Source: Dermatemys mawii (Eukaryota; Chordata; Testudines; Dermatemydidae). Taken from it: a DNA stretch of 64,000 bases. Where the stretch lies: assembly GCA_007922305.1 (NCBI GenBank), contig ML677333.1, positions 16,886,676-16,950,675 of the forward strand, read 5' to 3'. This document shows, piece after piece, positions 45,836 through 59,149 of this stretch. A program made the translations under genes and the position numbers. The stretch's first letter is position 1; each line of letters starts with the position of its first letter. The notes beneath the pieces are model-generated. The model saw only the letters and a program-made list of their open reading frames with translations. It searched no databases and was not told the DNA's origin.

Positions 45836-48205
45836 ACTTCATTACCCTGCTGTTACACCAGTGCAATGCTACTGATTTGAAAGAAGTTACTCCTGATTCA
45901 CATCATTACAAATGAGATTCAATGCACCTTGTGTGCATTAAAGACCTCACCCTAAACTCATTTGAATCAATGCAGAAATTCCCATTGATTTCAATGGGCT
46001 TTGGCTGGGGGCCTAAAACAGCAGTTCCTCCTCCCCCCGCTCCCCCAGATTTGGCCACTTTTCAGTGGATGTTGTCCCCTGCACCACTTTCTCTGCAATG
46101 CACAATCCATATGGAAGTTATAGCAGTTGTTTAAGGTAATACTGCACTAAGAAATCAAAACAAAACACTTCTCTTCTCTAGAGTTTGCATCTGTGTTCAC
46201 ACTAAGATGGAGTATGCAAGAGAGTACCTTTGAGAAAGCTTAATTATGGTAGGGAACTGGCAGATGTTAAGTCCTCCCTATTTTATTAATGTTTGGTATT
46301 ATTTAAAAAGCAGGATAAAGATAATTATATTGCTCTTTTGCTAATGAATGATTATTGAAAATTGCAAATCTATCTACTATTGATCTTAACATTTTTATCC
46401 TAGGTTCTTTTTTTCCAACTAATTGGAACTTCAAATAGACCAGCTGCAAGTAATAAACATAACAAGTAGACTAGCATTATAAGCCTGTGTAATTGTATAT
46501 GTGTGTGTGTAACACTGCTTTTTATGGATCAAGTTTTAACCTAACTGTCTGGGAAAAATTAAAAATTTAGCAGATTACACACAAAGGAACCATGTACTTT
46601 TGAGTTTAATTTTAACACCACAAGGCTAATAGCACTCAATGCACTGTGTTAGCTCTTCTCACTACAAATCTTTGAATGTATTATAGGTCATAAGAACCAC
46701 AGAATTTAATTAACGTGATTCTGGCAATTTATACTGCATGATGCAGACACAACAATAATAAATATGAACTGAAAAAGGCCCCTGAGTAAAAATACACCAA
46801 AAACAAGTAAACAAAATTTGCTAATAAACTGCATAGTTAAAATGAATATAATTGGCAACAAAGTATTTCCCTACCAAACCAGAACAACGGTTTATTAAGT
46901 CTGATACCCTGCCTCCTTTCACAGCATCCAACTAACCAATAGTTTTGAAGAAAGTGAACATTCCACTAATAAACTGCATGAGGGGGTTTAAATCACTGAG
47001 GCCAAGAGCTTAATGGAGTTCAATATTTGTACAGATAATGAGAATATCCATGATTCCACTACCTAAATTAAAAAGATTTTTTATAAGAGATATAAACCCT
47101 ATGGTTTAGGGAAGAAGCCAACAACTAATTGAGAGGAGTTTGGGCATCACCACTGGGCTAGACATGGGTGTTTTGCAGTATTAGGATGGAGAGATTCTTC
47201 TTTGTACAATGAGCTCTAGGACAGGTCTTCAGCTCAGGAAAGTCTCAAGATAACATACACTTTAAATATTTCACAATTCTTAAAAAAATACTAACTCAGT
47301 TATGTGCACTTTGATAACCCTCAAATGAACATGCTGGACTAAATCAAGAGCACCATTTCCTCCTTTATGTTTTGCCTATACAATACAGCTATAGTCCATA
47401 AGCAACACCCCATGTCCTTTACATGGGGAAGAACTTTGTTTTTATTTTGCATTTTTGCATTTGTTAGAGAGGAGACAATGCCGAATAATTAAAAAAAATG
47501 CAGCAAAAATCTCTTTTCAGATTGTTGGTCTATGCCTGCAGGAAATTACACCTGATTGTTGTTATCCTAGTTGATCTGCTTTTAAATGCTGGATTAACCA
47601 TCAGGGCAGCAGAGTTGTTGGGAGAGAAAAATAACTAGCTGAGTCCAGCAACTTGTCTCATCATACAAAGAACAGAGATTTTCTTGAGGCACAGTTAAGC
47701 GGCACCCAGAGAATGTCTGAGACTTGGTAGGTTTGCCTAACGTAATCCACTTTGATTTGTGCACACCCAGCTGTGATACCTTGTTCTTTGACCTCTAATC
47801 CTCAGGATGTCCTGCCAGCCCTGACTTAGAATCACTATTTAAGAATGAGATAGTGGAACTGCATTGTCTTGAGTTCCTCACTGGCACTATCAATAGCATC
47901 CTTCATATATGCTGTGCTTTTCATCCTACATTACATTTCATCCTACATTACAAACTCTCACTACGTAGTGCATGTGTATCAGTGCACACAAACATAAGAA
48001 TCACCTCATCCACAGCCGAAATGCAGCCTCCAATGTTGTGAAAAAAGCAGCTATTTGAAACACATGCAACTATGCTTCCCCCCCCCACACACATACAATC
48101 ACATGGAAATAAATCATTCATTTAAATCTCAAGATCAATTTGTATTGCTAAAATGGAATGTAACTGAAATATGGATAGGACTTTGGGGCTAACACCTTTA
48201 AAAAA
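45836..48205. other. unannotated stretch with old repeat phrases
   Basis: At 45840-46010 CACCAGTGCAATGCTACTG and CCATTGATTTCAATGGGCTT match the dispersed CATTGACTTCAATGGG repeat. A near-exact direct duplication (TTTCATCCTACATTACA twice) lies at 47919-47952. A C/CA microsatellite is near 48080-48098. No gene is recognised. Confidence 0.4.
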
Positions 48206-48209
48206 AAGA

Positions 48210-48657
48210 TAGTGGATTATTAAGGACTAAGAATAAGGAGAAGTTATTTACTTCTTCCCATAATAGAAGAACTAGGGACCACCCATTGAAATTAGTGGGC
48301 AGCAGGTTTAAAACAAATAAAAGGACGTTCTTCTTCACACAGCGCACAGTCAACCTGTAGAACTCCTTGCCTGAGGAGGCTGTGAAGGCTAGGACTATAA
48401 CAGGGTTTAAAAGAGAACTGGATAAATACATGGAGGTTAAGTCCATTAATGGCTATTAGCCAGGCTGGGTAAGAAATAGTGTCCCTAGCCTCTGTTTGTC
48501 AGAGGGGGGTGATGGATGGCAGGAGAGAGATCACTTGATCTTTACGTGTTAGGTTCACTCACTCCGGGGCACCTGGCATTGGCCACTGTCAGTAGACAGG
48601 ATACTGGGCTAGATGGACCTTTGGTCTGACCCAGTACGGCCTTTCTTATGTTCTTAA
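48210..48657 (+). mobile_element. CR1 LINE 3' end
   Basis: Plus-strand sequence GCGCACAGTCAACCTGTAGA (CR1 C-terminal coding region) runs through CTGGATAAATACATGGAGGT, GGCCACTGTCAGTAGACAGG and TACTGGGCTAGATGGACC to TTATGTTCTTA. It is the same 3'-end type as 26273-26672 (minus strand). 5'-truncated, non-coding. Confidence 0.9.
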
Positions 48658-50190
48658 GGACTGCACATTCACAACCTGAAATTAATATCTCATCCAAAAG
48701 TGAGAAGCCTCAAGGCCCAATCCTTTGCTCAGGCAAAATTCTGAGGTCATAACAGTCTTGACTTCACTGAAAGTTTTGTGTGGGGAACAATTAAAGGATC
48801 AGGTCTCTAATGAATTCCCTGTAATAGTGTGAAATCACCTGCCCTGCATTTTAAATAATTCTGTGTTATACTAACTTCACCCGCTGGATTATGGCAACAG
48901 CCACCTTTGACAACCGGGGTCATTCTCTCCTTTTGGTTACACTTGCATAAACCAAAATATAACCACTACTGGAGTAAAAAGTGTTCATTCTGATGTGCAT
49001 AGACATCCCAAATGTACATTTTGCATGGATTATCCTGTGATTTTGAATGAATCTAATGCCCTTGTATTATAATCACTAATATCTTCTATTTGAAATAAAT
49101 ATTGAAAATACTGAAAACTGCTATTTACTATTAGCTGGTGTATGCTTCTATGCAATTTTGCTTTCCTATAACAATATATAATTAAAGTATATTTCTCCTC
49201 TTCTCATAAACACTTTTGAAAAAGTAAGTGATGAGTTATCAGGAGCTATCATCTATTGTATACAGTGTTTAGTCTTCTGAAGTCTTATTTTTTATTCTCA
49301 TTTTGCAGTCTCTTCCCTTTTTTGATCGGTACTGTTTGTCTCAGTTTCTTGTCTTATGAATCTTATTTCACACATATCAAAGACACCATATCAAAACAGC
49401 AATATTTTACTATTAGTTTGAGACTTCATGAGTTTGATGTTATATCTGCAACACAGGATTATACACATTCTTAGCTCATAAACATCTGTAAGTAACACAC
49501 TTCCCCAAAGAAAGGTTAAAAAAAATAAAATATTTTATGGATTTTTCCCTCTAATATATCAGAAGTGTTAAACTTTGATTTTGGATTTTTATAAGATTAC
49601 GAGGTATATTAATGTTAATAATTAAATACTTTATGGGCACCCATCAAACAAATTTCAGGATGGAATTTTAAAATGGCAAAGCCTGCTTTTAGCACTTAAT
49701 TTTACCTTAATTAATAAATAAAAAGAATGGAATCTGGACTACTTGAATAAAAGAGTCTGTCAGTAACTTGCAGATATTAAATATAATAATGGTTAGCTAA
49801 CTTACAGTGCTTGTTCTGTTGAAAAGTCACTTATTAAGTATGTTAAGAGTATAATAGTAGTGTCATGTTACTGCTAAATCCATTCATACAGCCTATGAAT
49901 AATCTAATTTACATGTTCATAGTTTCTGTAAAGAATTTTAGAATGAAAGGCGGCCAGAAATACAGCCTCGGGTTGTTCCTTCCTGTGAACAATAGTTTTT
50001 ACCGCTGTCCAAAAACATGTCTGATTTTACTTGCTGTTAGACCGAGTAAATTAATGCAAAACATTTTCTTTGCACTGTTGGTTGTGCATTCTACCATATG
50101 TTAATACTCAGTGGCCATGACACTTGTCAGTTTATATATATGGATAGGCAACATGCTACTCTGCTGCAAAAAAACACTTGTCTTACCTGC
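48658..50190. other. unannotated AT-rich stretch
   Basis: Begins with an old dispersed-repeat phrase (AGGCCCAATCCTTTGCTCAG and TTGACTTCACTGAAAG at 48711-48770). The rest has no recognised feature. Confidence 0.4.
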
Positions 50191-50194
50191 TTCT

Positions 50195-50480
50195 ACAACC
50201 ACATTCACTCTCTCCTACATTTCCTCTGCTGGCTTCTCCATTGACTCCTGCATCTAATTCAAACTCCTCATTCTCACCTTCAATGCCATCCACCATTTAG
50301 CATCCTTCTACCATACTTGCCTCCTTTTCCTCTTCCACTCCCTGCCTTTTTTTCTTAGCACACATTGCTCATCAGGATGCTCACCTAGTGTCTTTCTTAT
50401 TAACTAGCCTCTGTGTCTTTTTACACATAGCACTATATGTTTGCAACTCCCTTCCCGGCCCTATCTATTTGTGGGGGAGG
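50195..50480 (+). mobile_element. L2-like LINE fragment, reverse-transcriptase C-terminal region
   Basis: Plus-strand sequence CCATTGACTCCTGCATCTAA followed by TTCAAACTCCTCATTCTCAC encodes an HWLP-like motif and an IQTPHSHLQCHPP stretch, matching the HWLPV.RI.FKIL region of L2-group reverse transcriptases. Stops and frameshifts are present. Confidence 0.45.
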
Positions 50481-50639
50481 ATATGTCAAATCCACCAGCT
50501 TCAGTTCCATCTAGAAAATGATAGGCAACCAGTACAGTTCACAGAGTACTTATGTGAAATACACAGCTGTAGTCTACTTCACCAGCTGAAGTCACCTTGT
50601 GGACCTTATATAGAGTACATTTGTAACACTGACAGACTC

Positions 50640-50715
50640 AGGTCATTGGTGGGTGGGGTTGAACCTCAGACCTCTAGTACTTAGTGCATGAACCTCTACC
50701 ACATGAGTTAAAAGC
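50640..50715 (-). mobile_element. tRNA-derived SINE head
   Basis: On the minus strand AACTCATGTGGTAGAGGTTC (box A-like, with the TGGTAGAG of tRNA D-arms) is followed by GAGGTCTGAGGTTCAACCCC (box B-like GGTTCAA.CC). This is a pol III promoter of a tRNA-derived SINE. The rest of the SINE is not distinguishable. Confidence 0.5.
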
Positions 50716-51440
50716 CAACTGCCTGTTAGTAAGGCTGTACAGCAGACTCCTCTCTCGCTCTCTCTCGTTTCCACTAGATGGGACAGAACACTTCACACGT
50801 TGCAGTGAAGGAATGAAACATGGTAGCAAGGTTGCCAGCCAAGAGAAAAAGGCACATTTTCCTAGCTAGAAGAAGATGAGGGAGAATAGTATCCCTGGTC
50901 ACTGTCATGATATGATCATTTGACCGGAGCTGGAAATTCAACAGCATTATGAATACAAGAAACAAAACATACGCTCTGTCAGAGGCGCAAATATAACCCG
51001 CATCATATCTTCAGGTGACTTCCTCCAGCCAATCAGAAACAACTCAAGCTCAACCAGATATATCTTCAATTAGATCGTTCTCATCCATGCCTTGATTTCT
51101 GCAAACACTGGCTTAACAATACAGATGCTCATGTCCCTAGGTTGACTGTAATGTTCAAGGGTTCAAGATGCTGCTGATGCAATCTGATGTTTTTATTTGA
51201 AATATATGGATTTTGTGTGAAAATGTGACCCAAAGGCCTATTATCTGGTGTAACTTTTTCCAGCAGCTCTCCTGAGCAGGCATAATATGACAGATATTCT
51301 GAGTTCTATTTGTATGGTATGTTTCCTGCTTATGCACGTCTTTCCTATTATCCAATGGTCATCACCTAGCACTTGTTTGGCTGATAGCTGAATGTTAAGA
51401 TACAAGAGCAGCACTTTTGTATTTGGAATATGTGAGCACA
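50716..51440. repeat. non-coding stretch with an L2-like scrap
   Basis: At 51070-51140 the plus strand encodes VLIHALISANTGL, resembling the HALITSRLDYCN segment of L2-group reverse transcriptases. The match is short. Otherwise no feature is recognised. Confidence 0.3.
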
Positions 51441-51449
51441 GCAATATTA

Positions 51450-51700
51450 TTATTTATTATTTGAATTACAGTAGTACCTAGAGGTCCCGCCTGAGATCAG
51501 GGCACCACTAAAGAAAAGCTTGGAGAGAGTCTCTCCTCTGATCAATTTCTGAGATAAATAGATAAAGGGTGTTAGGGCAAAAAGAGGAACAGAGAAGTGA
51601 AGCGATTTGCCCAATGTCACACAGCAGGACAGTAGCAGAACCAGGATCAGATCCCAGATCTGAGTCCCAGTTCAAGGGCCTCTCCCATGGATAATGTCGC
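51450..51700 (-). mobile_element. MIR-type SINE remnant
   Basis: The plus strand reads CAGAGAAGTGAAGCGATTTG, CCCAATGTCACACAGCAGGA and AGATCCCAGATCTGAGTCCC, the complement of a MIR core and tRNA head. The order fits a minus-strand copy. It starts with TATTATTTATTATTTGAATTA, the A/T tail side. Confidence 0.7.
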
Positions 51701-52130
51701 CCTTCTGTATCACGGTAGAGTAATAGACTGGATAGCTGGCTCTTGGAAATCCCTGAAACTGAGAACTCCAATGGTTTTAGAGTACCCAAGCAGCTGGGGC
51801 AGCCGAGCAGGGATAATATTGTTGCAACTTTTGTGCTGCCCATATTCACCTTTGAGTGTCCTCTTGTATTTAGAGCACGTCGTACTGACTGTTCCAATTC
51901 TCTTCTGTATTTCTGGCATGGGGAGCTGCCCTCCAGCATGCTGCTCACGGCGCTGCTGCTGCAATGCTCTCAAGGCTTCCTCGGGATCTTTCAATCAGCT
52001 ACCCAGAGTAGGCTGGTTCAAGGGACGTGCCCCCTTCTGTGGGGTCTCAATTATTAAATCGTTCTACTGAATCTATCTCACTTTGTTATTCACCCCAGTT
52101 CACAGGCAATCTGGCACCATATGAATCCTA
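51701..52130. other. unannotated stretch with overlapping open frames
   Basis: Several overlapping open frames of 94-146 codons lie on both strands (for example minus 51508-51948 and 51710-51994). I recognise no domain. The minus-strand peptide with MPEIQKRIGTVSTTCSKYKR looks slightly more protein-like but the evidence is weak. Confidence 0.25.
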
Positions 52131-52149
52131 ATTAGCTTCTTTAGCCCCA

Positions 52150-52350
52150 TTCATGAGCTCTCCTAGCTTCCCTCCTGGAGCTGGGGTTGTACTTTAAATA
52201 AGTAGGCACCTTTTCTCTTTAAGCCAGGAGTCCCAGCTCTCCTCCATGTAGCTGGGTTGTAATTTATGCAGCCACTTTCTCTCTCCTAAGGACAGGAGCC
52301 CCCAGCTCTCCTCCTGGAGCAGAGCTGTAATTTAAGTCAGCTGTAAGCCC
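52150..52350. repeat. three imperfect repeats of about 60-78 bp
   Basis: CAGCTCTCCTCC plus a TGGAGCTGGG and TTGTAATTTA block recurs three times, starting near 52157, 52235 and 52293. Tandem direct repeats of this kind are common in LTR U3 regions. No TG...CA ends were fixed. Confidence 0.5.
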
Positions 52351-54364
52351 TCAGTCAAGCTACCCTTTCCCCTCCTGTCACCTTCAGGCTTAGAAGGGTT
52401 CAGCACAGAAACCTTTCCCTGATAATACCTCCCTGTTTTGAAGGAAGAGGCAGAATATATACAGACTATACATATATATGAGCTCATTCCCAATTGGTGG
52501 TGAGGGGAAGTCTTGCCCCACCCATTCTGTAAGGCTCCAGATCCCAAGATCTTAAAGGAACAGTAACTGACTTTCTCCCAGATACTACTTATTCCCAGGA
52601 CCACTTTGTCCCCAACAAATACCTTTTGTTCCCAGGGGGTTTGCCTATATCAAAACATCCTAAAATCTTGAATGCTATGTAATTGGTGTGGGCTGACCAC
52701 GAGGCACCACCACCCTCACAGGATCAGACTATCCCCACCCCCACCAACAAATCCCAATAGCCACCATTGAAAAACATCCTGCATGTGTTTAGTGGTTTTA
52801 TTGTACAATTTGCTGGCACCAGTACAATTAACTACTCTGAGGATTATGCCTTCAAACAACAAATAACTAGCAGATGAACCTCTAAGAAACAAGAATCCTG
52901 ATTTCCTTTAAAGGATAGGACTGGGCAGCTGGCAGAAAACAAATTTGCTTTTTATCTTCCCCCTAACACAGAAATTGGCTAATGAAATCTGAGAGGTAGT
53001 TAATTTGGCACATGTTCTCATTACATTACCATATACAGGTGTCTATGCCTAAGAGAGACTTGCAATTAAAATCTACATTGGTTAGGAAGGGATCTACTGA
53101 AGACAGAGAGCTGTGTGTTGAGTGGACTGTCAAGATACCTACATTTGCCCAATTAGCAAGATACCACTGAAATTTTCAGCTCAAAATTCCTTCAGAGACT
53201 CATTATTCACCCATTCATAACAGAATCTGAGGGAACATCATTCCAGATTTAGTAGAGGCCAGGAAGCTCATTCATTATCCCCAAAGGAAAAAAAGCGTTT
53301 AAGAGTCACAGTAGAATGTCACCAGGACCCCCCACACATCAGGAAATATTTCTGAGGGAATGGCAGTCTGATTTCTCCCACACCTGTCCATTATGTCCTT
53401 GGGAGAGAAGGAAACTGGCATGCACAACCAGAGCGAGATCCATTCCTTGCAGAATTCTGAATATTCTGAAGAATTTCTAAAAAATCTACTAGCAGAGCTA
53501 CTGAAACAAACTTTTTTTGAAAAGGTTAAACCATTCTCTCCCCCCACACATGCACACATGTATCCACACAAAGGAGTCAAGAGTTTCCTTTGCAGAACCT
53601 CTTGGCTGGGTTTTGAAAGTGAGGAGAATAATGGAGGGGATCTATGACTTCACTGTGAAAGCAGAGGGCAAATGGACACGCTATTCCACATAAGGGATTT
53701 AAAGATATCAAATCCAGATATGGTGCTCGTTGGTTTGTGACTACTGCACATGCAGGAAGGCAGTGAAAACACGTCTACAGCTTTAAATATGGATGAACTC
53801 TTCATTTTTTAATTGCTCAAGGTTATAAATGTTTTAAAGGTTGTTAAACGAGAACTTTGAAGAAGAATATTCTTCCCCCTGTATTTTTCCCTTCAAAGGC
53901 TAACATTTGCCTCTGAGACTATTTTAGGGCTTTCATGCTGAGACTATGTCTTGACTGCAATCACTGGCTGTGATTGCAGCTCAAGCTATCATATCTGAAC
54001 TAACTTTAATCTAGTTAGCTCTGGTCCTGGAACAGTGAGCTTCTTTGCAGCATGGGCTTCAGCTAGGGCTAAACCTGCGAGTAATTACGCAGGGTTTCCA
54101 GTGGCTTTGTACAGCTCACACTGAAACTCATACACTGCAGTTTCACTGTTCCAAGATTAAAACCAACTCAATTATGTCTGCACATCTTGTGACTACAGTC
54201 TTAATACACCTGTAGAGTCTTGAACTTTGGGGGCCAGCAGCTGTAGTTTGCCTGAGTTGGCCTGGGTATAGGGGACCTAAGGATAATGTTAAACTATCTT
54301 TGTGATACCCTGCTCCTGGGGTCAGCTAGAGGCCAATCCGGCCATTTGGCTGTAGAACCACTCA
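52351..54364. other. unannotated stretch
   Basis: No gene or clear repeat boundary. A GAGACTATGTCTTGACTGC phrase at 53939-53957 could be the left end of a decayed GTCTAC-type MITE, but no right end was found. Confidence 0.35.
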
Positions 54365-54374
54365 CAATAAAACA

Positions 54375-55303
54375 TAAAATCATCACTGATGAAGTTTGCA
54401 GAAGACACAAAAATTGGGAGAATGGTAAATAACTAATAGGACAGGGCAATGATTCAGAGTGATCTGGATTGCTTGGTAAACTGGGTGCAAGCCAACAATA
54501 TGTGTTTTAATACATCTAAATGTAAACATATACATCTAGGAACAAAGCAAGTAGGTCATACAGATAGGATGGGGGCCTTAATCCTGCGAAGCAGTGACTT
54601 GAAAAAGATTTGGAGGTTGTAGTAGATAATCCGCTGAACATGAGCTCCCAGTGTGGCAATAGGCCAAAAGAACTCAAATGTGGTTCTAGGATGCATAAAC
54701 AGGGGAATCATGAGCAGGAATAGAGAGGTTATTTTACCTCCATATTTGTCACTTGTGCAGCTGCTGCTTGAGTATTTGTGTTAAGTTCTAGTGTGCACAA
54801 ATCAAGAAGGATGTTGGTAAATCAAAGAGGGTTCAGAGAAAAGCCGTGAGAATGATTAAAGGATTAGAAAACATGCCTTACAGTGAGAGACTCAAGGAGC
54901 TCAATCTATTTAGCTTAACAAAGAGAATGTTAAGGAGTGATTTGATTACAGTCTGCAAGTATAGACATGGGGAACAAATATTTAATAATGGACTCTTCAA
55001 TCTAGCCAAGAGAGGCACAACATGACACAATGGCTGGAAGATGAAGCTAGACAAATTCAGACTGGAAATAAGGTGTACGTTTCTGACTGTGAGGGAGATT
55101 AACCTTTGGAACAATTTACCAAGGGTCATGGTGGATTCTCCATCATTGACAATTTTTTAATCAAGATTGGATGTTTTTCTGAAAGCTGTGCTCTAGGAAT
55201 GACTTAGGGGAAGTCCTATGACCTATGTTATACAAGAGGTCAGACTAGATGATCACAATGGTCCAGCCCCTTCTGGCCTTGAAATCTATGAATCTGTGAA
55301 TCC
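54375..55303 (+). mobile_element. CR1 LINE 3' region with octamer-type tail
   Basis: Starts IQSDLDCLVNWVQANNM and FNTSKCKHIHLGTKQ-type codons, continues with the plus-strand CR1 tail (GATGATCACAATGGTCCAGC) and ends GAAATCTATGAATCTGTGAA, the CR1 terminal repeat. Most of ORF2 is missing and many stops occur, so it is inactive. Its 3' end is of the same type as that at 23932-25190 and differs from the type at 26273, 48210 and 17370. Confidence 0.88.
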
Positions 55304-58300
55304 ATTATGAATGGATCTGAATGCGTCTCTTAATTATGCCTAGCTGTCCAAGGGGTAGTTTTGACAGCCAGGGATTGCTGGTCATGTTCTCTTTGCCCAG
55401 GAGTGCCCATTGCAGTGGAGGGTAAGAGGGGATGGTGTAGAGGAGCAATTCTGGCTCTTTACCCTCTAAGCATTTCCCCTTATACTGTATGGCCGCTTGA
55501 TGCTGCTGGAGCTAGAGCAGGGTCTCCTGTCTCTTTTAATTCTTACGGTATTTAAAAATAAAACAGTTATGTGGTGGCAGCCATATGATATTTTTTAAAG
55601 CAGAGAATAAACCTAATTGTGTCCAAACCCTTATCTGCTGTATAAGAAAGGACAGGCAGCAGGAGACTTTCCTTCTTCTTGTAAATTCCCAAGCAGTATG
55701 ACCCCTGGTAACAGAGAATTCATGGTCAAGGAGGACATGGATTTGACAGCAATGCTACTACAGTCAGTGCTGAAATCCCCAAGGGGGTGAGGAGAAGGCC
55801 AGACCAGGCCTTGTTCTCCCTTTGCATGGGCTAGCAGAGCTGGGCAAGCACAGAGGTAATGTGATACAGTTCAATCTATGGTTTACACAAGGCATCACAG
55901 AGGGGCAGGAGAGGTCTACTATCAACCTCCACCCCAACCTGTGCTCCCATGAAAGGGACAAGCAGAATCTGGACTAAAAGAGAGATCCAAGTCATGCTGA
56001 AATCTGTGGGAGTGTTTCTGGCTTTGGGTCATTTCCTATGAACATTCAAGTGGTATATAAGAGATTTAGCCTACATTTCAAATACTGGTCCTGGGAAATT
56101 AGTAATTAGGGCTTTAAAATATATAATTATAGCAAGTGCTATCATAGTAGCTATTAACATGACTACTTCACCATAATTATATAAAAATAAGCTTCCGTAC
56201 AGAGACAACCAGGAAGCAGTATTTTAAAGGCCAAGCCTAAGACAATCAAATGTCATTTATACCCAGGAAGAATTATATTCTAAATACATACAAATATGTT
56301 CATAACTGGTAGCCATGGGAAGAGTTTAAAGGTAGTGCAGAAAACCTACTGACTGCCATGGTGATTCAGGTAGAACATTTAATAGCTGACATACCATAAT
56401 CTGGTAGGAATGATGGATCTCGCATTAGTTTTGATAGTTTTACTGTTTTGACTGTTTTACTCAAGCATCAATGGAATGTAAATTTCCAGGAAGTTGCTAG
56501 TAAATACTAGTAGTTGGTTTTACAGTTTGATTTTCCTAGAGGTGGAATGACCATTTTCCGACATCTATTCATTTATGGCTGTAAATTTCTATAGCAATAC
56601 AGGAAAGATAGACTTTTAAAAGATTGACTGGATCTCTTTTTACTCTGTCCATTTTAAGGGGTTTATGTAAACTGTCACTAACAATGTTGAGGCTTTTTAT
56701 CTGGGTATTTCTGTTGCTGTTTTTTGGCTATTCCTAAATTGTATGGGAAGAAAAGCAAGTCTCCCTTTCTAGAGTAAGACTTGTGAAAGGATAGTCAAAG
56801 AAAACGGAAAGGCTTTGAATAAGGCGAGACATTCCTTAAAGTTAGAGGATTTGGTAGATTATGAAAGGAAGCAAGCTCAAGCTCAAAAGGTTATTGAAAG
56901 ATCTAAGAAGCCCTGCTGCCAAAACCTCTATAGCACTATTAATAAAAATACTTCAGTGGGTAAAATATGAAATAAGATTATAAGGATCAATGTAAGAGAG
57001 CACAGATCCTTTGCAATACCAAGTTTAATTAAAAGTGGCATTACTGTTGATTCTAATATAGCAACATTGAACACGGTGAGGGTTTTACCTAATGTTATTA
57101 AAAGCATGATGATATAAATTTTGTTTTTCTTTCTGCCAGGAATTAAAAAAAATGGTTTCATGTTATTCTTTAAAACCGTGATGAAGAAGATACGTATTTT
57201 TTGTTGCCAGTTAGTGAATTTAAAGAGGCGGTATTACCTGATTTTGAGATACTTTCCCTTGACTGGCTTAATTTGACTTACAGAGTCTTTAATCATGTAA
57301 GCGACAAATGTATTTGTTACTATTTTAATCTCAATTGAAGTAAGAGATGAGTTTCATATTTTTTGAAGTCATATGAAATTACTACAGATAAGTGAAAGAT
57401 CCATAATAAACCTCATACCAGCCATATCTCACTTGCTTCCATGTTTTGTTATCAACCTCAAATTAATCTGGGCCAGATTTTGCCTGAACCCTAGAGATTT
57501 TTTCCCCACAAATGGAAAACACATGCACAAGTGATGGTTTCACAGGGTTTTGCTGTGAAACTAGGCACAGATTTAACTGAGTTTTGAGGGTTTGGTCAAA
57601 ACTGAAAACACAAGAGATATGAAACCACAGGGAATGAAGAAAGGACCGGCCCAGAGTGGTAAGAAAGCACATGGTGATAGGAAGGGAGGCATAATAGGCT
57701 TCATTAATAAAGTTGAGGAGTGTAGATATATGAGTAAGCCCATGGCTGGGAGACTTGCTGGGAAGAGAAACTCCCTAGCTCCCCTTACAGACAAAAAGGG
57801 AAAATAGATGGTGTGTTTGTAGTAGTATCTGAGGCCAGGTTAATTTGCATATTAAGGTCCCTGGCTCCCCACAGGTAAAAAAATGAGGGTTTCCTATCTG
57901 CTGCCAAGTACAATTTGTGTATGAGCAAGAAGGGTCAGTGGGAGAGGTAGTTCCCTAAAGACAGTCGAGGAGATCTGAGGGGGAAACAGGCCTGCCAACC
58001 TCTGCCTAAAGATGCCAGAAGGAGGAATGGGCATGCCATCAGCCACCATGAAGATGCTGGAGTGATTCAGGTTAATGTGAAGAGAGAAGGAAACACCAAT
58101 AACATCAGGGTAACTGTCCACTAGCTTTCCTTTCTATGAAGATATCAGGCTGGGGAGCGATGGCCTGTGGCAGACTGGTTGTTGTGTGGGCCAGGGCTAG
58201 AAGACTGGGTGGGAGTCACCATTCTTTACAAATGTATCAAGTTCCTGAATTTCAAATCTTTTGGGTTCCTGGTATTGGCAATTTTAAATGTATTATCATT

Positions 58301-59149
58301 ACATTTATGTTGGGGTTTTATGGGATCACATGATTTGCATTTATTCTGCAATGTTGTATTGTTGTGATGAAACATCATTAAATATGCATCTGATATCACA
58401 ATATATAAGATGGAGACCTCAGAGTTAAGATGCCCTTTTGTTTGCTTGCTTTCTTTGTCCACCAGGAAAGAAGCTTCTTAGGCCCAGCCTGAAAACTAGA
58501 ATATCCTGGGACACAGTGAGCATTAGATCCCATCCCACTTATTTAAAAAAGAGTCCTGTGAAAAATGGAACATTTTGAATTGCTGTCATTTAAGATTGGA
58601 GGGAGCGGGGAAGAAACAAGAAAGAACAAAAATAAAGTTTCCATAAGAGAGCACAATGTATATGTCTCCTCTGTAACAAGCTGCCTCATCTCTGCCTGAC
58701 AAAACAGTTGCCCTCTGTAGCAGAAGACTCTTAAAACTGAAAGATATGGGGTGTGGGGGAAAAGTCATACCAGTTACATAAATATATATACAAAATAGGA
58801 GGGAAAGGGTGAAATTATAGCCAGGCTCCACTTCCCCATTGATTGGTGGAGGAGGGCTAGCATGGATAGGAATGCAAACACCGCCCTGCATAAGCTGGTG
58901 ATGGGATAATCTAAATACAATAAATATATGCTACTACTGTGTGCATTCCCCAAATGTGTGGAAGACCTGGGACCTGCCTCACGTGTAATGTCTCAGAGTT
59001 GCCATCATTTTTTGCATTCCTTATCCTAACCCTCACTACACTGTGTAGCACACTATCGAGCCTGTGTGGATCCTGCTGGTGCATACTAAAAGTTCCTAGT
59101 GCACCAGATACAGGACTACATTACTCCAACCACCCCTGTCCCCATCACT
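55304..59149. other. long unannotated stretch
   Basis: About 3.8 kb with no recognised gene, RNA or element boundary. AT-rich with several open frames under 105 codons on both strands, none with a known motif. Confidence 0.45.

Noticed and set aside
51508..51994. 146-codon and 94-codon minus-strand frames as possible genes
   Set aside because: No recognised domain, no start context, and overlapping frames on the other strand are equally long; left as unannotated.
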